From Desulfoferula mesophila (lineage in GTDB: Bacteria > Desulfobacterota > Desulfarculia > Desulfarculales > Desulfarculaceae), in the NCBI RefSeq assembly GCF_037076455.1, contig NZ_AP028679.1:2433501-2497500 (forward strand): DNA of 64,000 nt. Direction: 5' to 3'. This document shows positions 16,598 to 25,753 of the stretch, piece by piece; positions within the stretch are counted from its first letter, which is position 1; each line of letters begins with the position of its first letter. The notes beneath the pieces were generated by a model, which did no database searches, was not told the origin of the DNA, and saw only the letters and a program-made list of their open reading frames with translations. A program made the position numbers and the translations under genes.

Positions 16598-17302
16598 CTA
16601 TTCCGGCTCCTCGCCCTGCTTGAGCTTGGCGTAATAGACGTCGGCCAGGTAGACCGCGGCCAGGGGGTTGTGCCCGGTCACCCGGTCCTTGACCGCCAGC
16701 ACCGTGGTGGGGGCCTTGGCGTGGGCGAAGAACAGCGAGTCGTGGCCCACGCACAGGCCCAGCAGCACGTTCAGCTCGGTGCCCGCCCGATTCATCAGCT
16801 CGGCCTGGAACACCGGGTTGCACACCGATTCGAAGCCGCCCTGGCGTATCTTGTCCTCGTCGCCCAGGCCCAGCATCTCCTTGGGCGTGGCCCCTGCCTT
16901 GCACAAGGCTGAAACCACCTCCAGCCCATGCTCCTGGAATATCTCCTCCACCTTGGCCGCCTCCTTGACCAGGCCCAGGCAAAAGGCCAGCCCCACCTTG
17001 CGATAGCCCATGCGCTGAGCGAACTCCCATATCTCTTGGATGCGGGTCTTGGAGGGCTGCAGCACATAGGGCCGCTGGTGGCGGTTGGCGTAGCAGGACG
17101 CCTCTTGCAAGGAGGCCTGGCGGGCGAACTCCTTGAGCTTGGGATCGTCGTACTTGGCGTTGGCCGCCTGCAGAGCCTCGGCCTGCTCCTGGGTGGGACA
17201 GGCCGGCCCGCCAACCCCGCCGGGGGTAACACAGGCCCGTTTGGCGGTGGCCACGTGACAGGAAGCGCAGGCCGGTTGTGAGGTTTTTTTATGGTTATCC
17301 AT
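16598..17302 (-). CDS. DUF1847 cysteine-rich protein
   Basis: 234 residues. Cysteines 12, 15, 24 and 35 at the N-terminus look like a metal site. The body carries the family blocks FCLGLVKEAAKVEEIF, SALCKAGATPKE, SVCNPVFQAELMNRAGTELN, LCVGHDSLFFAHAKAP and VKDRVTGHNPLAAVY. DUF1847 proteins occur mainly in anaerobes; a metal-binding or redox role is suspected, and none is proven to my knowledge. It has no signal peptide, so it is probably cytoplasmic. It is transcribed alone, divergently from prpE, and closed by a terminator. Confidence 0.9.
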   Translation of the reverse strand: MDNHKKTSQPACASCHVATAKRACVTPGGVGGPACPTQEQAEALQAANAKYDDPKLKEFARQASLQEASCYANRHQRPYVLQPSKTRIQEIWEFAQRMGYRKVGLAFCLGLVKEAAKVEEIFQEHGLEVVSALCKAGATPKEMLGLGDEDKIRQGGFESVCNPVFQAELMNRAGTELNVLLGLCVGHDSLFFAHAKAPTTVLAVKDRVTGHNPLAAVYLADVYYAKLKQGEEPE

Positions 17303-17636
17303 GGATGATTCTCCCCTGGCCCAAGGTGGACGGTGGCTGCTCGGCCCGCAAAGCCCTGCCCGACCCGGGACGTCTTTGCTATGATGAAGATCTGGCCGTT
17401 CGTTGACCTCCCCACCTTAGCACACGTCGTCCGCCAGGCCAGGCAAATTGGGGGTAGGGTCTTCACCCGCCGAATTGGGGGTTACCCCCCATGGCCAGGA
17501 GGAAAGGCCTTTATCTACAATTTTTACGAGCCTTTCAGCGCACTCAGCTCCCGCCGGCCCCGGGCCGGGGAGAAGGGCCGTGCTTCATATGATGTCAGCC
17601 AGCGTCGCCCAATAGGCGGCGGGAAAGGATCGGACG
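17303..17636. other. Divergent promoter region between DUF1847 and prpE
   Basis: 334 bp with no credible gene. A GGGGG-TTA-CCCCC mini-hairpin lies at 17477-17489, and CAAATTGGGGGTA / GAATTGGGGGTTA occur as near direct repeats around 17445-17484. These could be regulatory, but no regulator box is recognised. Confidence 0.45.
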
Positions 17637-19535
17637 ATGGCCACCTATGAGGAGGTGTTCCGGCGCAGCTTGGAGGATCCCAACGGATTTTGGGGGGAGG
17701 CGGCCCAAAACATCACCTGGATAAAAAAGTGGGACAAGGTGCTGGATGACAGCAACAAGCCCTTTTACCGCTGGTTTACCGGGGGAGAGTTGAACACCTG
17801 CTACAACGCCGTGGACCGTCACGTTTTGGCGGGCCGGGGCGATCAGGCGGCCATTATCTACGACAGCCCGGTCACCGGCACGGTGCAGAAGATAACCTAC
17901 TCCGAGTTTCTGGACCAGGTATCCCGCCTGGCCGGGGGCCTGCTCTCCCTGGGGGTGAAAAAGGGCGACACCGTGGTCATCTACATGCCCATGGTGCCCC
18001 AGGCCCTGGTGGCCATGCTGGCCTGCGCCCGCATCGGGGCCGTGCACTCGGTGGTGTTCGGTGGCTTCGCGCCCAAGGAGCTGGCGGTACGCATCGACGA
18101 CGCCAAGCCCAAGGCCATGATCAGCGCCTCCTGCGGCATCGAGGGCAAAAAGGTCATCGCCTACAAGCCGCTTTTGGACCGGGCCATCGAGCTGGCGTCC
18201 CACAAGCCGGACAAATGCATAATCCTCAAGCGGCCCCAGGTTGAGGCGCCCCTCAGCGTCGGGCGGGACGTGGACTACGACGAGCTGCTGGAGCGCTCCC
18301 AGCCCGCCGACTGCGTCACCCTGGCCGCCACCGACCCCCTGTACATCCTCTACACCTCGGGCACCACCGGAGTACCCAAGGGCATCGTGCGCGACAACGG
18401 CGGCCACGCGGTGGCCATGTATTGGACCATGAAAAACATCTACGCCGTGGAGCCCGGCGACGTGTACTGGGCGGCCAGCGACGTGGGCTGGGTGGTGGGC
18501 CACTCCTACATCGTCTACGCTCCGCTCATCTACGGAGCCACCACCATCGTCTACGAGGGCAAGCCGGTGGGCACCCCCGACGCCGGGGCCTTCTGGCGGG
18601 TCATCGATCAGCACAAGGTGAAGGTGCTGTTCACCGCGCCCACCGCCTTCAGGGCCATCAAGCGCGAGGACAGCAAGGGCGAGCACCTCAAGAAGTACGA
18701 TTTGTCGAACTTCGACGCCCTTTACCTGGCCGGAGAGCGCACCGACCCGGACACCTACCAGTGGGCCGCCGACCTGCTTGAGCGCCCGGTGATCGACCAC
18801 TGGTGGCAGACCGAGACCGCCTGGGCCATCGCGGGCAACTGCCGGGGCATCGAGCTACTACCCATCAAGCCGGGTTCGGCCACCAAACCGGCCCCCGGCT
18901 ATGACGTGAAGATCCTCTCGCCCGACAACGAGGAGATGCCCCGAAACCAGCCGGGCGTGGTGGCGGTCAAGCTGCCGCTGCCGCCGGGCACCCTGCCCAC
19001 CCTGTGGCAGGCGGACCAGCGGTTCCTGGATTCCTACCTCAACCCCTTCCCCGGCTACTACTTCACCGGCGACGAGGGCTACATCGACGATGACGGCTAC
19101 GTGTTCATCATGGGCCGGGTGGACGACGTGATCAACGTGGCGGGCCACCGCCTGTCCACCGGAGCCATGGAAGAAGTCATCGCCACCCACCCGGACGTAG
19201 CCGAGTGCGCGGTCATCGGCGCGGCCGACAACTTCAAGGGCCAGCTGCCGGTGGGCTTCGTGGTGCTCAAGGCGGGGGTGGACCGCCCGGCCGAGGAGCT
19301 TCAGGCCGAGCTGGTGCAGATGATGCGCGACCAGATCGGCGCGGTGGCCTCCTTCAAGAAGGTGGCCGTGGTGGCCCGTTTGCCCAAGACCCGCTCGGGC
19401 AAGATCCTGCGGGGCACCATGCGCAAGATCGCCGACGGCGCCCAATACACCGCGCCCTCCACCATCGAGGACCCGGTGAGCCTGGATGAGATCGGGGTGG
19501 CCCTCAAGGGCATCGGCTACCCGCCGCCCGCCTAG
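17637..19535 (+). CDS. prpE: Propionyl-CoA synthetase (acyl-CoA synthetase, PrpE type)
   Basis: 632 residues, the usual length. It makes acyl-CoA from propionate (or acetate), ATP and CoA through an acyl-AMP. P-loop YTSGTTGVPKG near 238-248, WWQTETAWAI, YFTGDEGYIDDDGY, and the C-terminal RSGKILRG with the catalytic Lys near 589. The hinge sequence TGAMEEVIATHPDVAECAVIG is closer to PrpE than to acetyl-CoA synthetase (which has TAEIE). An AAAGGA site lies 7 nt before the ATG. Monocistronic, with a terminator after it. Substrate is inferred from family. Confidence 0.92.
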   Translation: MATYEEVFRRSLEDPNGFWGEAAQNITWIKKWDKVLDDSNKPFYRWFTGGELNTCYNAVDRHVLAGRGDQAAIIYDSPVTGTVQKITYSEFLDQVSRLAGGLLSLGVKKGDTVVIYMPMVPQALVAMLACARIGAVHSVVFGGFAPKELAVRIDDAKPKAMISASCGIEGKKVIAYKPLLDRAIELASHKPDKCIILKRPQVEAPLSVGRDVDYDELLERSQPADCVTLAATDPLYILYTSGTTGVPKGIVRDNGGHAVAMYWTMKNIYAVEPGDVYWAASDVGWVVGHSYIVYAPLIYGATTIVYEGKPVGTPDAGAFWRVIDQHKVKVLFTAPTAFRAIKREDSKGEHLKKYDLSNFDALYLAGERTDPDTYQWAADLLERPVIDHWWQTETAWAIAGNCRGIELLPIKPGSATKPAPGYDVKILSPDNEEMPRNQPGVVAVKLPLPPGTLPTLWQADQRFLDSYLNPFPGYYFTGDEGYIDDDGYVFIMGRVDDVINVAGHRLSTGAMEEVIATHPDVAECAVIGAADNFKGQLPVGFVVLKAGVDRPAEELQAELVQMMRDQIGAVASFKKVAVVARLPKTRSGKILRGTMRKIADGAQYTAPSTIEDPVSLDEIGVALKGIGYPPPA

Positions 19536-19560
19536 GCGCCGCCATTATCGACCAACCCAC

Positions 19561-19593
19561 CGCCCCGGGCCGCCGCGCCCGGGGCGTTCTTTT
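19561..19593 (+). terminator. Rho-independent terminator of prpE
   Basis: CGCCCCGGG / CCCGGGGCG stem with a short loop, followed by TTCTTTT. Confidence 0.8.
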
Positions 19594-19674
19594 GGGCCGC
19601 GCCTTGCGTCCTCCCTGCCCCGGTCCTATGCTATTAGGCATCGTGGGTTTCAACCGTTTCAGCCGGGGTAGAGC

Positions 19675-20589
19675 ATGCAGCGCATCTGGAATTTACTTCG
19701 CGACCGCAATTTCGTCTTCATGGCGGCCCTGGTGTGCGGCCTGGCCGCGGGCCAGGGAGCGGCCTACACCCAGCCCCTGGTGATTCCCTCCCTGGCCATG
19801 GTCATGACCCTGGCCACCTTGTCCATTTCGGGGTCGTTGTTTCGCCAACCGCGAAGGCTCATGCGTCCGGCCGTAACCGGCATGCTGTTGAGTTATTTGG
19901 TGCAGGGCGGGGTGATCCTGCTCTTGGCCTGGTGGCTGGTGCCGGAGCCGGCCTATTGGCAAGGACTGGTGGTGCTGGCCGCGGTGCCGCCCGCGGTGGT
20001 GGTCATGCCCCTGGCCGTGTGCCTGGACGGCGACCCGGACTACAGCCTGGTGGCCATGTCCGGGGCCTATGTGGGGGGGCTGTTGCTGATACCCCTCATC
20101 TTCCTGGCCTTCTTCGGGGGTGAGCATCTGTTCCGCCCCGAACTTTTTTTCATCATCCTCACGCTCATCGTGGCGCCCATGGCCATCTCGCGCCTCATCC
20201 TGTGGCGCGGCTGGGAGGGGCCCATCCTGCGCTGGCGGGGCGGCATAACCAACTGGGGATTTTTCCTGGTGCTCTACACCATCGTGGGCCTGAACCGCCA
20301 GGTCTTTTTGCACGAGCCATGGCAGTTGTTGCACCTGATCTTTCTGGCCCTGGCCAGCACCCTGCTCGTGGGCGAAATAGTGCTGTGGGCGGCCCGCCGC
20401 CGGGGATTGGACCCGCAACGAGCCAAGGCCATGATGCTCATCGCCAGCATGAAAAACTACGGCCTGGCCTCTGGCTTGTGCCTGGCCCTTTTCGGCCCCA
20501 CCGCCGCGGTGCCCACCACCGTGGCCACCATCGCCTTCGTGCCCTATCTGCTGTGGCTCAGTTGGCGCCTGCGCCCGGCCCGGGCCTAG
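19675..20589 (+). CDS. BASS-type (bile acid:sodium symporter-like) membrane transporter
   Basis: 304 residues, almost entirely hydrophobic, with about nine to ten predicted membrane segments. The region IASMKNYGLASGLCLALFGPTAAVPTTVATI resembles the conserved ASxxNxG / GPxxAxP region of the bile acid:sodium symporter superfamily. VPPAVVVMPLAVCLDGD would be the corresponding first crossover region. Family members move organic anions such as steroids, pantoate or pyruvate with sodium. The substrate here is unknown; the position after prpE might hint at a carboxylate, which is speculation. The family call is moderately firm. Confidence 0.7.
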   Translation: MQRIWNLLRDRNFVFMAALVCGLAAGQGAAYTQPLVIPSLAMVMTLATLSISGSLFRQPRRLMRPAVTGMLLSYLVQGGVILLLAWWLVPEPAYWQGLVVLAAVPPAVVVMPLAVCLDGDPDYSLVAMSGAYVGGLLLIPLIFLAFFGGEHLFRPELFFIILTLIVAPMAISRLILWRGWEGPILRWRGGITNWGFFLVLYTIVGLNRQVFLHEPWQLLHLIFLALASTLLVGEIVLWAARRRGLDPQRAKAMMLIASMKNYGLASGLCLALFGPTAAVPTTVATIAFVPYLLWLSWRLRPARA

Positions 20590-20591
20590 AA

Positions 20592-20620
20592 AAAGGCCGG
20601 AGCTTTTGGCCCCGGCCTTT
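20592..20620 (+). terminator. Hairpin after the BASS transporter
   Basis: Perfect 9-bp stem AAAGGCCGG/CCGGCCTTT with an 11-nt loop, 2 bp after the stop codon. The T-run is limited to the stem end, so termination may be partial. Confidence 0.55.
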
Positions 20621-20658
20621 GCGACATCCAAAATTTAAGTTTCCCCTCGGAGGCACAT

Positions 20659-20751
20659 TCAGCCGACGGCAGACAAGGCGTCTGGCGAGAGAGAGTCGCA
20701 GGCGTAGTTCAAGCTACGTCGAGGCTTGAGCGAAGCCAGCAACGCAGCCAT
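20659..20751. repeat. Palindromic intergenic repeat, copy A
   Basis: About 93 bp: CAGCCGACGGCAGACAAGGCG at the left, GTAGTTCAAGCTACGTC at the centre and AGCCAGCAACGCAGCC at the right. The two halves are imperfectly complementary, so it can fold into a long hairpin. It is nearly identical to copy C. Confidence 0.8.
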
Positions 20752-20780
20752 AGCCTAATCGGGGGGTGGCTCTTGCGGCG

Positions 20781-20873
20781 CAGTCAGAGACCGCAGGGCA
20801 AGGCGGCAGGCGAACGAGGAACGCAGGGGTAGTAGACCTACCCCGAGGACTGAGTGATGCCGACAACGCCACC
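20781..20873. repeat. Palindromic intergenic repeat, copy B
   Basis: A more diverged copy with the same frame: CAAGGCGGCAGGCGAACGAG, centre GGGGTAGTAGACCTACCCC, then GACAACGCCACC. The central stem is changed on both arms (GGGGTAG/CTACCCC), so pairing is preserved. This suggests that the structure matters. Confidence 0.7.
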
Positions 20874-20901
20874 AGGGGTCTCCCGCGCTGTCCCTGCGGC
20901 A

Positions 20902-20997
20902 CAGTCAGCCGCCGGCAGACAAGGCGTCTGGCGAGAGAGAGCCGCAGGCGTAGTTTAAGCTACGTCGGGGCTTGAGCGAAGCCAGCAACGCAGCCAT
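20902..20997. repeat. Palindromic intergenic repeat, copy C
   Basis: Nearly identical to copy A (same GGCAGACAAGGCGTCTGGCG left part and GAAGCCAGCAACGCAGCCAT right part), separated from it by about 150 bp that contains copy B. Confidence 0.8.
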
Positions 20998-21016
20998 GCG
21001 GCCTCTGACGAAGCCG

Positions 21017-22300
21017 CTAATCCCACTTGCGGCGGTCGTCGATAACCTTGCACCCCTCGGGCAAACTGCCCGGTTCCTGGAAGTTCACCTGGCCCTTGAC
21101 CCGCAGCACTTCCTTGATTTCTTTTTCCAGGCCGCTCCGCAGCATCTCCCGGTCCGCGCTGGGGTCGGCCAGCTCGCAGGCCAGGGTCATGACGTCCTGG
21201 TTGGCCTCGCGGGTAACCACCAGCTGATACATTTTGACCTCGGGGAACTTGGCGGCCACCTGTTGCACCCCAGAGGGATGCACGAACATGCCCCGGACCT
21301 TGGTCACCTGGTCCACCCGACCCAGCACCCCGGTCATCTTGGGCGCGGTGCGCCCGCAGGCGCAGGTGTCGTAGGTCAGGGAAGTGAGGTCGCCGGTGCC
21401 CAAGCGGATCAGGGGATAGGTCTTGTCAAAGATGGTGGCCACCACCTCGCCCACCTCGCCGGGCTCCACCGGCTGGCCGCTCTGCGGGTCCATCACCTCC
21501 ACCACGCAGTCCTGGGCCAGGTGCATGCCGCCCATGTGCTGGCACTCGAAGCTCAGGCAGTTTAGCTCCGCCGTGCCGTAGCTCTGGCGGATGACCATGC
21601 CCAGGCGCTCCTGCAAGGAGGTCCGCAGGCTCTCGGGCAGCATCTCGGCGGCCACGAAGGCCACCTGCAGGTTGAGGTCCTTGTGCAGGTCATAGCCCAA
21701 GGCCTCGGCCTTGTCGGCCAGGGCGGCCAGGAAGCTGGGAGTGCCCAGGTAGCCTTGCACCTGGAGGTCCTTCATGATCTGCACCTGAAGCTCGGTGTTG
21801 CCCACCCCGGCGGGAATGCTTACGCAGCCCAGGCGGTTGAGAGACTCGTCCAGGTTGAAGGCAAAGGGCACCAGGTTGAAGTTGAAGGTCACTTGGGCGA
21901 TGTCGCCCGGCCTGAAACCTCCGGCGTAAAGGGCCTGGGTCCAGCGGTCATCGGCATAGGCCCGGTCGCCCGGCTCGTAGATGGGACCGGGAGAGACATA
22001 GATGCGCCGCACGTGAGACATGTCTCCGGCCATGAGCCCGCCGAAGGGAACATCGGCCTGCTGTATCTTGACTAGATCGCTTTTTTCGGTGATGGGCAGC
22101 CTGGCCAGGTCGGCCACTTTGGTCACGTCCCCGGGTTGGGCCCCCACCGAATCCATTTTGGCCTTGAAGCCGGGCGCGTGGGCATAGGCGTGGGCCACGA
22201 TCTCGGCCACCTTGCCGTCCAGGTATTCTTGGCGGGCCTGAGGATCGCTGGTCTCCAGCTCCGGCCGCCAATATCCCGTGGTGCGATCTATTTCCCCCAT
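21017..22300 (-). CDS. Phenylacetate-CoA ligase-like AMP-forming enzyme
   Basis: 427 residues from the ATG at 22300, chosen because AGAGGGG precedes it and because the longer frame to 22405 reads through a repeat copy. It shows the PaaK layout: YAHAPGFKAKMDSVG early, P-loop-like IYVSPGPIYEPGDRAY, RQSYGTAELNCLSFEC, RLGTGDLTSL, and the zinc-binding CACGRTAPKM with GRVDQVTKVRGMFVHPS. Such enzymes activate aromatic or other organic acids to CoA thioesters. The usual Thr-Gly-rich P-loop is changed (SPGPIYEPG), as in several PaaK relatives. It is the last gene of the liv-type operon, so it may activate the imported acid. Confidence 0.85.
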   Translation of the reverse strand: MGEIDRTTGYWRPELETSDPQARQEYLDGKVAEIVAHAYAHAPGFKAKMDSVGAQPGDVTKVADLARLPITEKSDLVKIQQADVPFGGLMAGDMSHVRRIYVSPGPIYEPGDRAYADDRWTQALYAGGFRPGDIAQVTFNFNLVPFAFNLDESLNRLGCVSIPAGVGNTELQVQIMKDLQVQGYLGTPSFLAALADKAEALGYDLHKDLNLQVAFVAAEMLPESLRTSLQERLGMVIRQSYGTAELNCLSFECQHMGGMHLAQDCVVEVMDPQSGQPVEPGEVGEVVATIFDKTYPLIRLGTGDLTSLTYDTCACGRTAPKMTGVLGRVDQVTKVRGMFVHPSGVQQVAAKFPEVKMYQLVVTREANQDVMTLACELADPSADREMLRSGLEKEIKEVLRVKGQVNFQEPGSLPEGCKVIDDRRKWD

Positions 22301-22325
22301 GTTTCCCCTCTTTCTCAAATCGTCT

Positions 22326-22414
22326 CGGCCGGCGGACAAGGCGTCCGGCAAGGCGTGGCCGTAGACGTAGCTTGAGTTACGACGAGGCCGGACCGCTGCC
22401 GGCAACGCGGCATG
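22326..22414. repeat. Palindromic intergenic repeat, copy D
   Basis: A fourth copy between the ligase and livF: GGCCGGCGGACAAGGCGTCC, centre GACGTAGCTTGAGTTACGACG, then GCCGGCAACGCGGCATG. Diverged from A-C but with the same arrangement, inside an operon. Confidence 0.65.
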
Positions 22415-22435
22415 CCGGTGGCTGGTTGGGTCTGA

Positions 22436-23239
22436 CTAGGTCAGCCAGCGCTTGCGGCGCTTGTAATGTTTCACGTCGCGGTAGGAGCGCTTGGTGCCCA
22501 CGTCGGTCATGCCCAGGTAAAAGCGTTTGACGTCCTCGTTGTTCTTTAGCTTGTCGGTGGTGTCGTCCAGGACGATCTTGCCGTTTTCCATGATGTAGCC
22601 ATGGTCGGCGATGTTGAGCGCCATGCGGGCGTTCTGCTCCACCAGCAATATGGTGGTGCCCAGATCCTTGTTGAGCTTGACGATGATCTCGAAGATCTCG
22701 CTGACCAACAGGGGGCTGAGGCCCAGGGAGGGCTCGTCGAGCATCATCAGGCGCGGTTTGGCCATCATGCCCCGTCCGATGACCAGCATCTGCTGCTCCC
22801 CGCCGCTCAGGTAGCCGGCCAGGCCGTGCTCGCGCTCCTTGAGCCGGGGGAAGTAGTGGTAGACCTGCTCGATGCGCTTGTCCAACTCGCCCCGGCTGCA
22901 GCGCTGGGTGTGGGCGGCGGCCACCAGGTTTTCCTTGGCCGTGAGGTCCTCGAAAACCCGGCGTCCTTCCATGACCTGGAAGATGCCCCGCTTGACGATC
23001 AGCTCCGGGTCCAGGCCGTTGATCTTTTCCCCGCCGAACTCTATGGTCCCGTCGGTGACCTCCCCCTCTTCGGTCTTTAAAAGGCCGCTGATGGCCTTGA
23101 GGGTGGTGGTCTTGCCCGCGCCGTTGGCCCCCAGGACAGCTACGATCTGGCCCTCTTCCACGCTGAGCGACAGACCCTTGAGCACCAGGATCACGTCGTC
23201 ATAGATGACCTCGATGTTGTTCACCGACAGCAGCGGCAT
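22436..23239 (-). CDS. livF: Branched-chain-type ABC transporter ATPase LivF
   Basis: 267 residues. Walker A GANGAGKTTT, Q-loop in IFQVMEGRRVFEDLT (a LivF hallmark), signature LSGGEQQMLVIGR, Walker B LMMLDEPSLGLSP, and His switch as VEQNA in place of the usual His, normal for this subfamily. It pairs with LivG to drive LivHM. The C-terminal tail (YRDVKHYKRRKRW) is unusually long and basic. It lies directly downstream of the binding-protein gene. The substrate may be a branched amino acid or, given the neighbouring ligases, an organic acid. Confidence 0.93.
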   Translation of the reverse strand: MPLLSVNNIEVIYDDVILVLKGLSLSVEEGQIVAVLGANGAGKTTTLKAISGLLKTEEGEVTDGTIEFGGEKINGLDPELIVKRGIFQVMEGRRVFEDLTAKENLVAAAHTQRCSRGELDKRIEQVYHYFPRLKEREHGLAGYLSGGEQQMLVIGRGMMAKPRLMMLDEPSLGLSPLLVSEIFEIIVKLNKDLGTTILLVEQNARMALNIADHGYIMENGKIVLDDTTDKLKNNEDVKRFYLGMTDVGTKRSYRDVKHYKRRKRWLT

Positions 23240-23302
23240 GGCGTCTTCCTTCCGGCGGTGTTGAAAGGCGGGAGGCCCGGGGGCCCCCCGCCGGTTGCTT
23301 GC

Positions 23303-24466
23303 CTACCAGCCGATATAGGCTTTCTGGCGCGGGAAGTTCACGTCCTTGACCAGGTAGATCTTGCCGTCCTTGACGCCACCAATGGCCATGCTGGTGTTGG
23401 GACGGTGGTCCGTGCTGGTGTAGGTGATGGGGGCGCACAGCCCGCCGGTGTTAAAGTCCTTGATGGTCTCCAGGGCGGCCTTGAGGCCCGGTCCGTTGAG
23501 CTTGCCGGCGGCCTTGGCCTTCTTCAGGCCCTCGACCATGACCATCATGGACACCCAGCTCTTGACGAAGTGCAGGGTGGTGGGCTTGTCGCCGGCCGCG
23601 GCCACCACGTCCTTCATGCCGGGCACGTTGGCCCCAAAGGGCGCCACGGGCAGCATGCCAAAGGCGCGGCCCTCGGCGGCCTTGCCCGCCAGGCGGGGCA
23701 GGTTCTCGTCAAAGCCCCAGCAGTTGATCATGAACTTGGTGCCCAAGTTGTGCTTGGCCGCGTCCTTGATGATCACCGCGGTGGAGGGGGTGGTGCCGCC
23801 GATCCAGGCGAAATCCGGGTTGAACTTCTTCATGTTCAGAAGCTGGCTGGTGGCGTCGATGGCCCGCAGGTTGACGATCTCGTCAGGACCAATCTGCAGC
23901 CCCAGCTTCTTGGCGTAGTCCTTGCCGGCCGGGATGGGGTTCTTGCCATAGGGGTGGTCGGGGTAGATGAAGACCACCTTCTTGGCGCCCTGATCCTTGG
24001 CGTAGATCATGGCCAGGCGGATGGCGGTGGAGTAGCTGGTACCGATGAAGAAGTTGTAGGGATTTTTCTTGGGGTCGGTCAGGTTGCCGTCATAGGAGGC
24101 GCTGAAGAAGACGATCTTGTCCTTGTTGACCAGGGGCCTCAGAGCGTTGGTGTCGCCGGTCCCCCAACCCTGGATCACGAAGACCCGGTCCACGTCCTTG
24201 TACTTCTTGTACAGGTTGACCGCCTCGGGAATCTTGTAGGCGTAGTCGTTGGGGATAAGCTTGAGCATGTCCCCGCCCAGGACGTTTTTCTGGTTCCAGT
24301 ATTTCTCGCCGGCCACCGCTCCGGCGGCGTAGTCCTTGCCCACCGCGCCCGTGGGGCCCGTGATATCAAACAGTCCGCCTACCTTGATTTCCTTGGCCAT
24401 GGCCAGCGGCGTAAACGCCAGGCACAGGGCCACGGCCAGAGCCGTCACCAAAAGTTTCCTCTGCAT
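23303..24466 (-). CDS. livK: Periplasmic substrate-binding protein of the liv-type transporter
   Basis: 387 residues from the ATG at 24466, with GGAGAGG 7 nt upstream; the longer frame has no signal peptide at its start. Signal peptide: KLLVTALAVALCLAFTPLAMA, cut after AMA. The mature part begins KEIKVGGLFDITGPTGAVGKDY, the standard Leu/Ile/Val-binding type I fold start, and contains VVFIYPDHPYGKN and WIGGTTPSTAVIIKDA. It is larger and more like those seen with acyl-CoA ligase operons than like amino-acid LivJ. The substrate is undetermined. Confidence 0.92.
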   Translation of the reverse strand: MQRKLLVTALAVALCLAFTPLAMAKEIKVGGLFDITGPTGAVGKDYAAGAVAGEKYWNQKNVLGGDMLKLIPNDYAYKIPEAVNLYKKYKDVDRVFVIQGWGTGDTNALRPLVNKDKIVFFSASYDGNLTDPKKNPYNFFIGTSYSTAIRLAMIYAKDQGAKKVVFIYPDHPYGKNPIPAGKDYAKKLGLQIGPDEIVNLRAIDATSQLLNMKKFNPDFAWIGGTTPSTAVIIKDAAKHNLGTKFMINCWGFDENLPRLAGKAAEGRAFGMLPVAPFGANVPGMKDVVAAAGDKPTTLHFVKSWVSMMVMVEGLKKAKAAGKLNGPGLKAALETIKDFNTGGLCAPITYTSTDHRPNTSMAIGGVKDGKIYLVKDVNFPRQKAYIGW

Positions 24467-24637
24467 GTGCATCCTCTCCCTTCCCGAGTTACACCTTGGC
24501 CCGCGGCCAAAAGAGCGGCGGGCAAATCCAGCCTTGGCCCCGCCCGTTGCCCAGGCTTCTCGCAACGGGTGCGAGCATGACTTCCGGGCTCCCCAAAGCG
24601 GGCGGGGATATCGGGAGCCGGCGCCGGCCCCCTGCGG

Positions 24638-25699
24638 TTAATAAGAAAACGGCCATAATTTCCAATAGGCCCGGACGGTGTGCCAGCGCGCGGCCAGCCC
24701 GTCGGGCTCGAAGATCAGGAAAATAATGACGATGATGCCGAAAACCATCTCCCTGAGACTGGAGAAGATGACGAAGATGTCGGGATACACGTTGGTAAGG
24801 GCCTCGGCCGGCAGGCGCAGCAGCTCGGGCAGGGTCACCATGAACACCACGCCGTAGATGGAGCCCAGCACCGAGCCCAGGCCGCCCACGATGATCATGG
24901 CCAGGTACTGCACGCTGAGCCACATGGTGAAGTGCTCGTCGCTGATGATGGTGATGTAGTAGGCCCACAGGCCGCCGGCGATGCCCACCATGAAAGAGCT
25001 GATGCCGAAGCTCATGATGCGGTACTTGAACAGGTTCACCCCGATCACCTCGGCCGACAGATAGCGGTCGCGCACCGCCACGAAGGCGCGGCCGGTACGG
25101 GTGCGGGTGATGTTTTTGAGATACATGGTGGCCAGCACCGCAAAGCCCAAGGCCAGGAAGTAGAAGTTGAAGTCGTTGTCAAAGGTGAGGCTGCCGATGC
25201 TGGCCGCGGGCACGATCAGGCCGCTGGAGCCGCCGGTCAGCGAAGACCAGTTGCGCATGGCGTAGTCCAGGATGAATTGGGCGGCCAAGGTGGCGATGGC
25301 CAGGTAGAGCCCGCGCAGGCGAAGCGAGGGGATGCCGAAGATCATGCCCACCGCCGCGGCCATGAGCCCGGCCGCGGGCAGGGCCAGCCAGAAGGGCCAA
25401 CCCAGATTGGCCAGGATGCCCGCCGTGTAGGCCCCCACTCCCATGAAGGCCCCGTGGCCCAGGGAGATCTGGCCGGTGTAGCCGGTGAGCAGGTTGAGTC
25501 CATGGGCCCCCACGATATAGATGAAGATGAGGTTGAAAAGGTTGAGCACGTTGATGCCCAGCCAATCGCTCACCGTCTGGGAGAAAAAGGGAAAGGTCAG
25601 CAGAAACAGGCCCAAGGCGATCATCCAGACCTTGAGCCACAAGGTCGGGAAGATGCTTTCGTCCTTTTGATAAGTCTCGAAGAAAAGGCCGCAGGGCAT
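24638..25699 (-). CDS. livM: Branched-chain-type ABC permease LivM
   Basis: 353 residues with about nine or ten membrane segments. Conserved HGLNLLTGYTGQISLGHGAFMGVGAYTA and the cytoplasmic coupling region VRDRYLSAEVIGVNLFKYR identify LivM. It forms the membrane channel with LivH. It starts 55 bp after the livH end and is followed by the binding-protein gene after about 170 bp. Confidence 0.94.
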   Translation of the reverse strand: MPCGLFFETYQKDESIFPTLWLKVWMIALGLFLLTFPFFSQTVSDWLGINVLNLFNLIFIYIVGAHGLNLLTGYTGQISLGHGAFMGVGAYTAGILANLGWPFWLALPAAGLMAAAVGMIFGIPSLRLRGLYLAIATLAAQFILDYAMRNWSSLTGGSSGLIVPAASIGSLTFDNDFNFYFLALGFAVLATMYLKNITRTRTGRAFVAVRDRYLSAEVIGVNLFKYRIMSFGISSFMVGIAGGLWAYYITIISDEHFTMWLSVQYLAMIIVGGLGSVLGSIYGVVFMVTLPELLRLPAEALTNVYPDIFVIFSSLREMVFGIIVIIFLIFEPDGLAARWHTVRAYWKLWPFSY

Positions 25700-25753
25700 T
25701 TAAGCCTCCCTAGCTCTTATTCTCGCAGCATACTCCGGGTCCCGGCGCACGGC

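Noticed and set aside
20641-21000. CRISPR-like reading of the repeated blocks
   Set aside because: The units are ~95 bp, diverged and palindromic, without short regular repeats and unique spacers. No cas genes are present anywhere in the window.
23258-24580. 440-codon open frame on the plus strand
   Set aside because: Antisense to the periplasmic binding protein gene, which has a clear signal peptide and family motifs.
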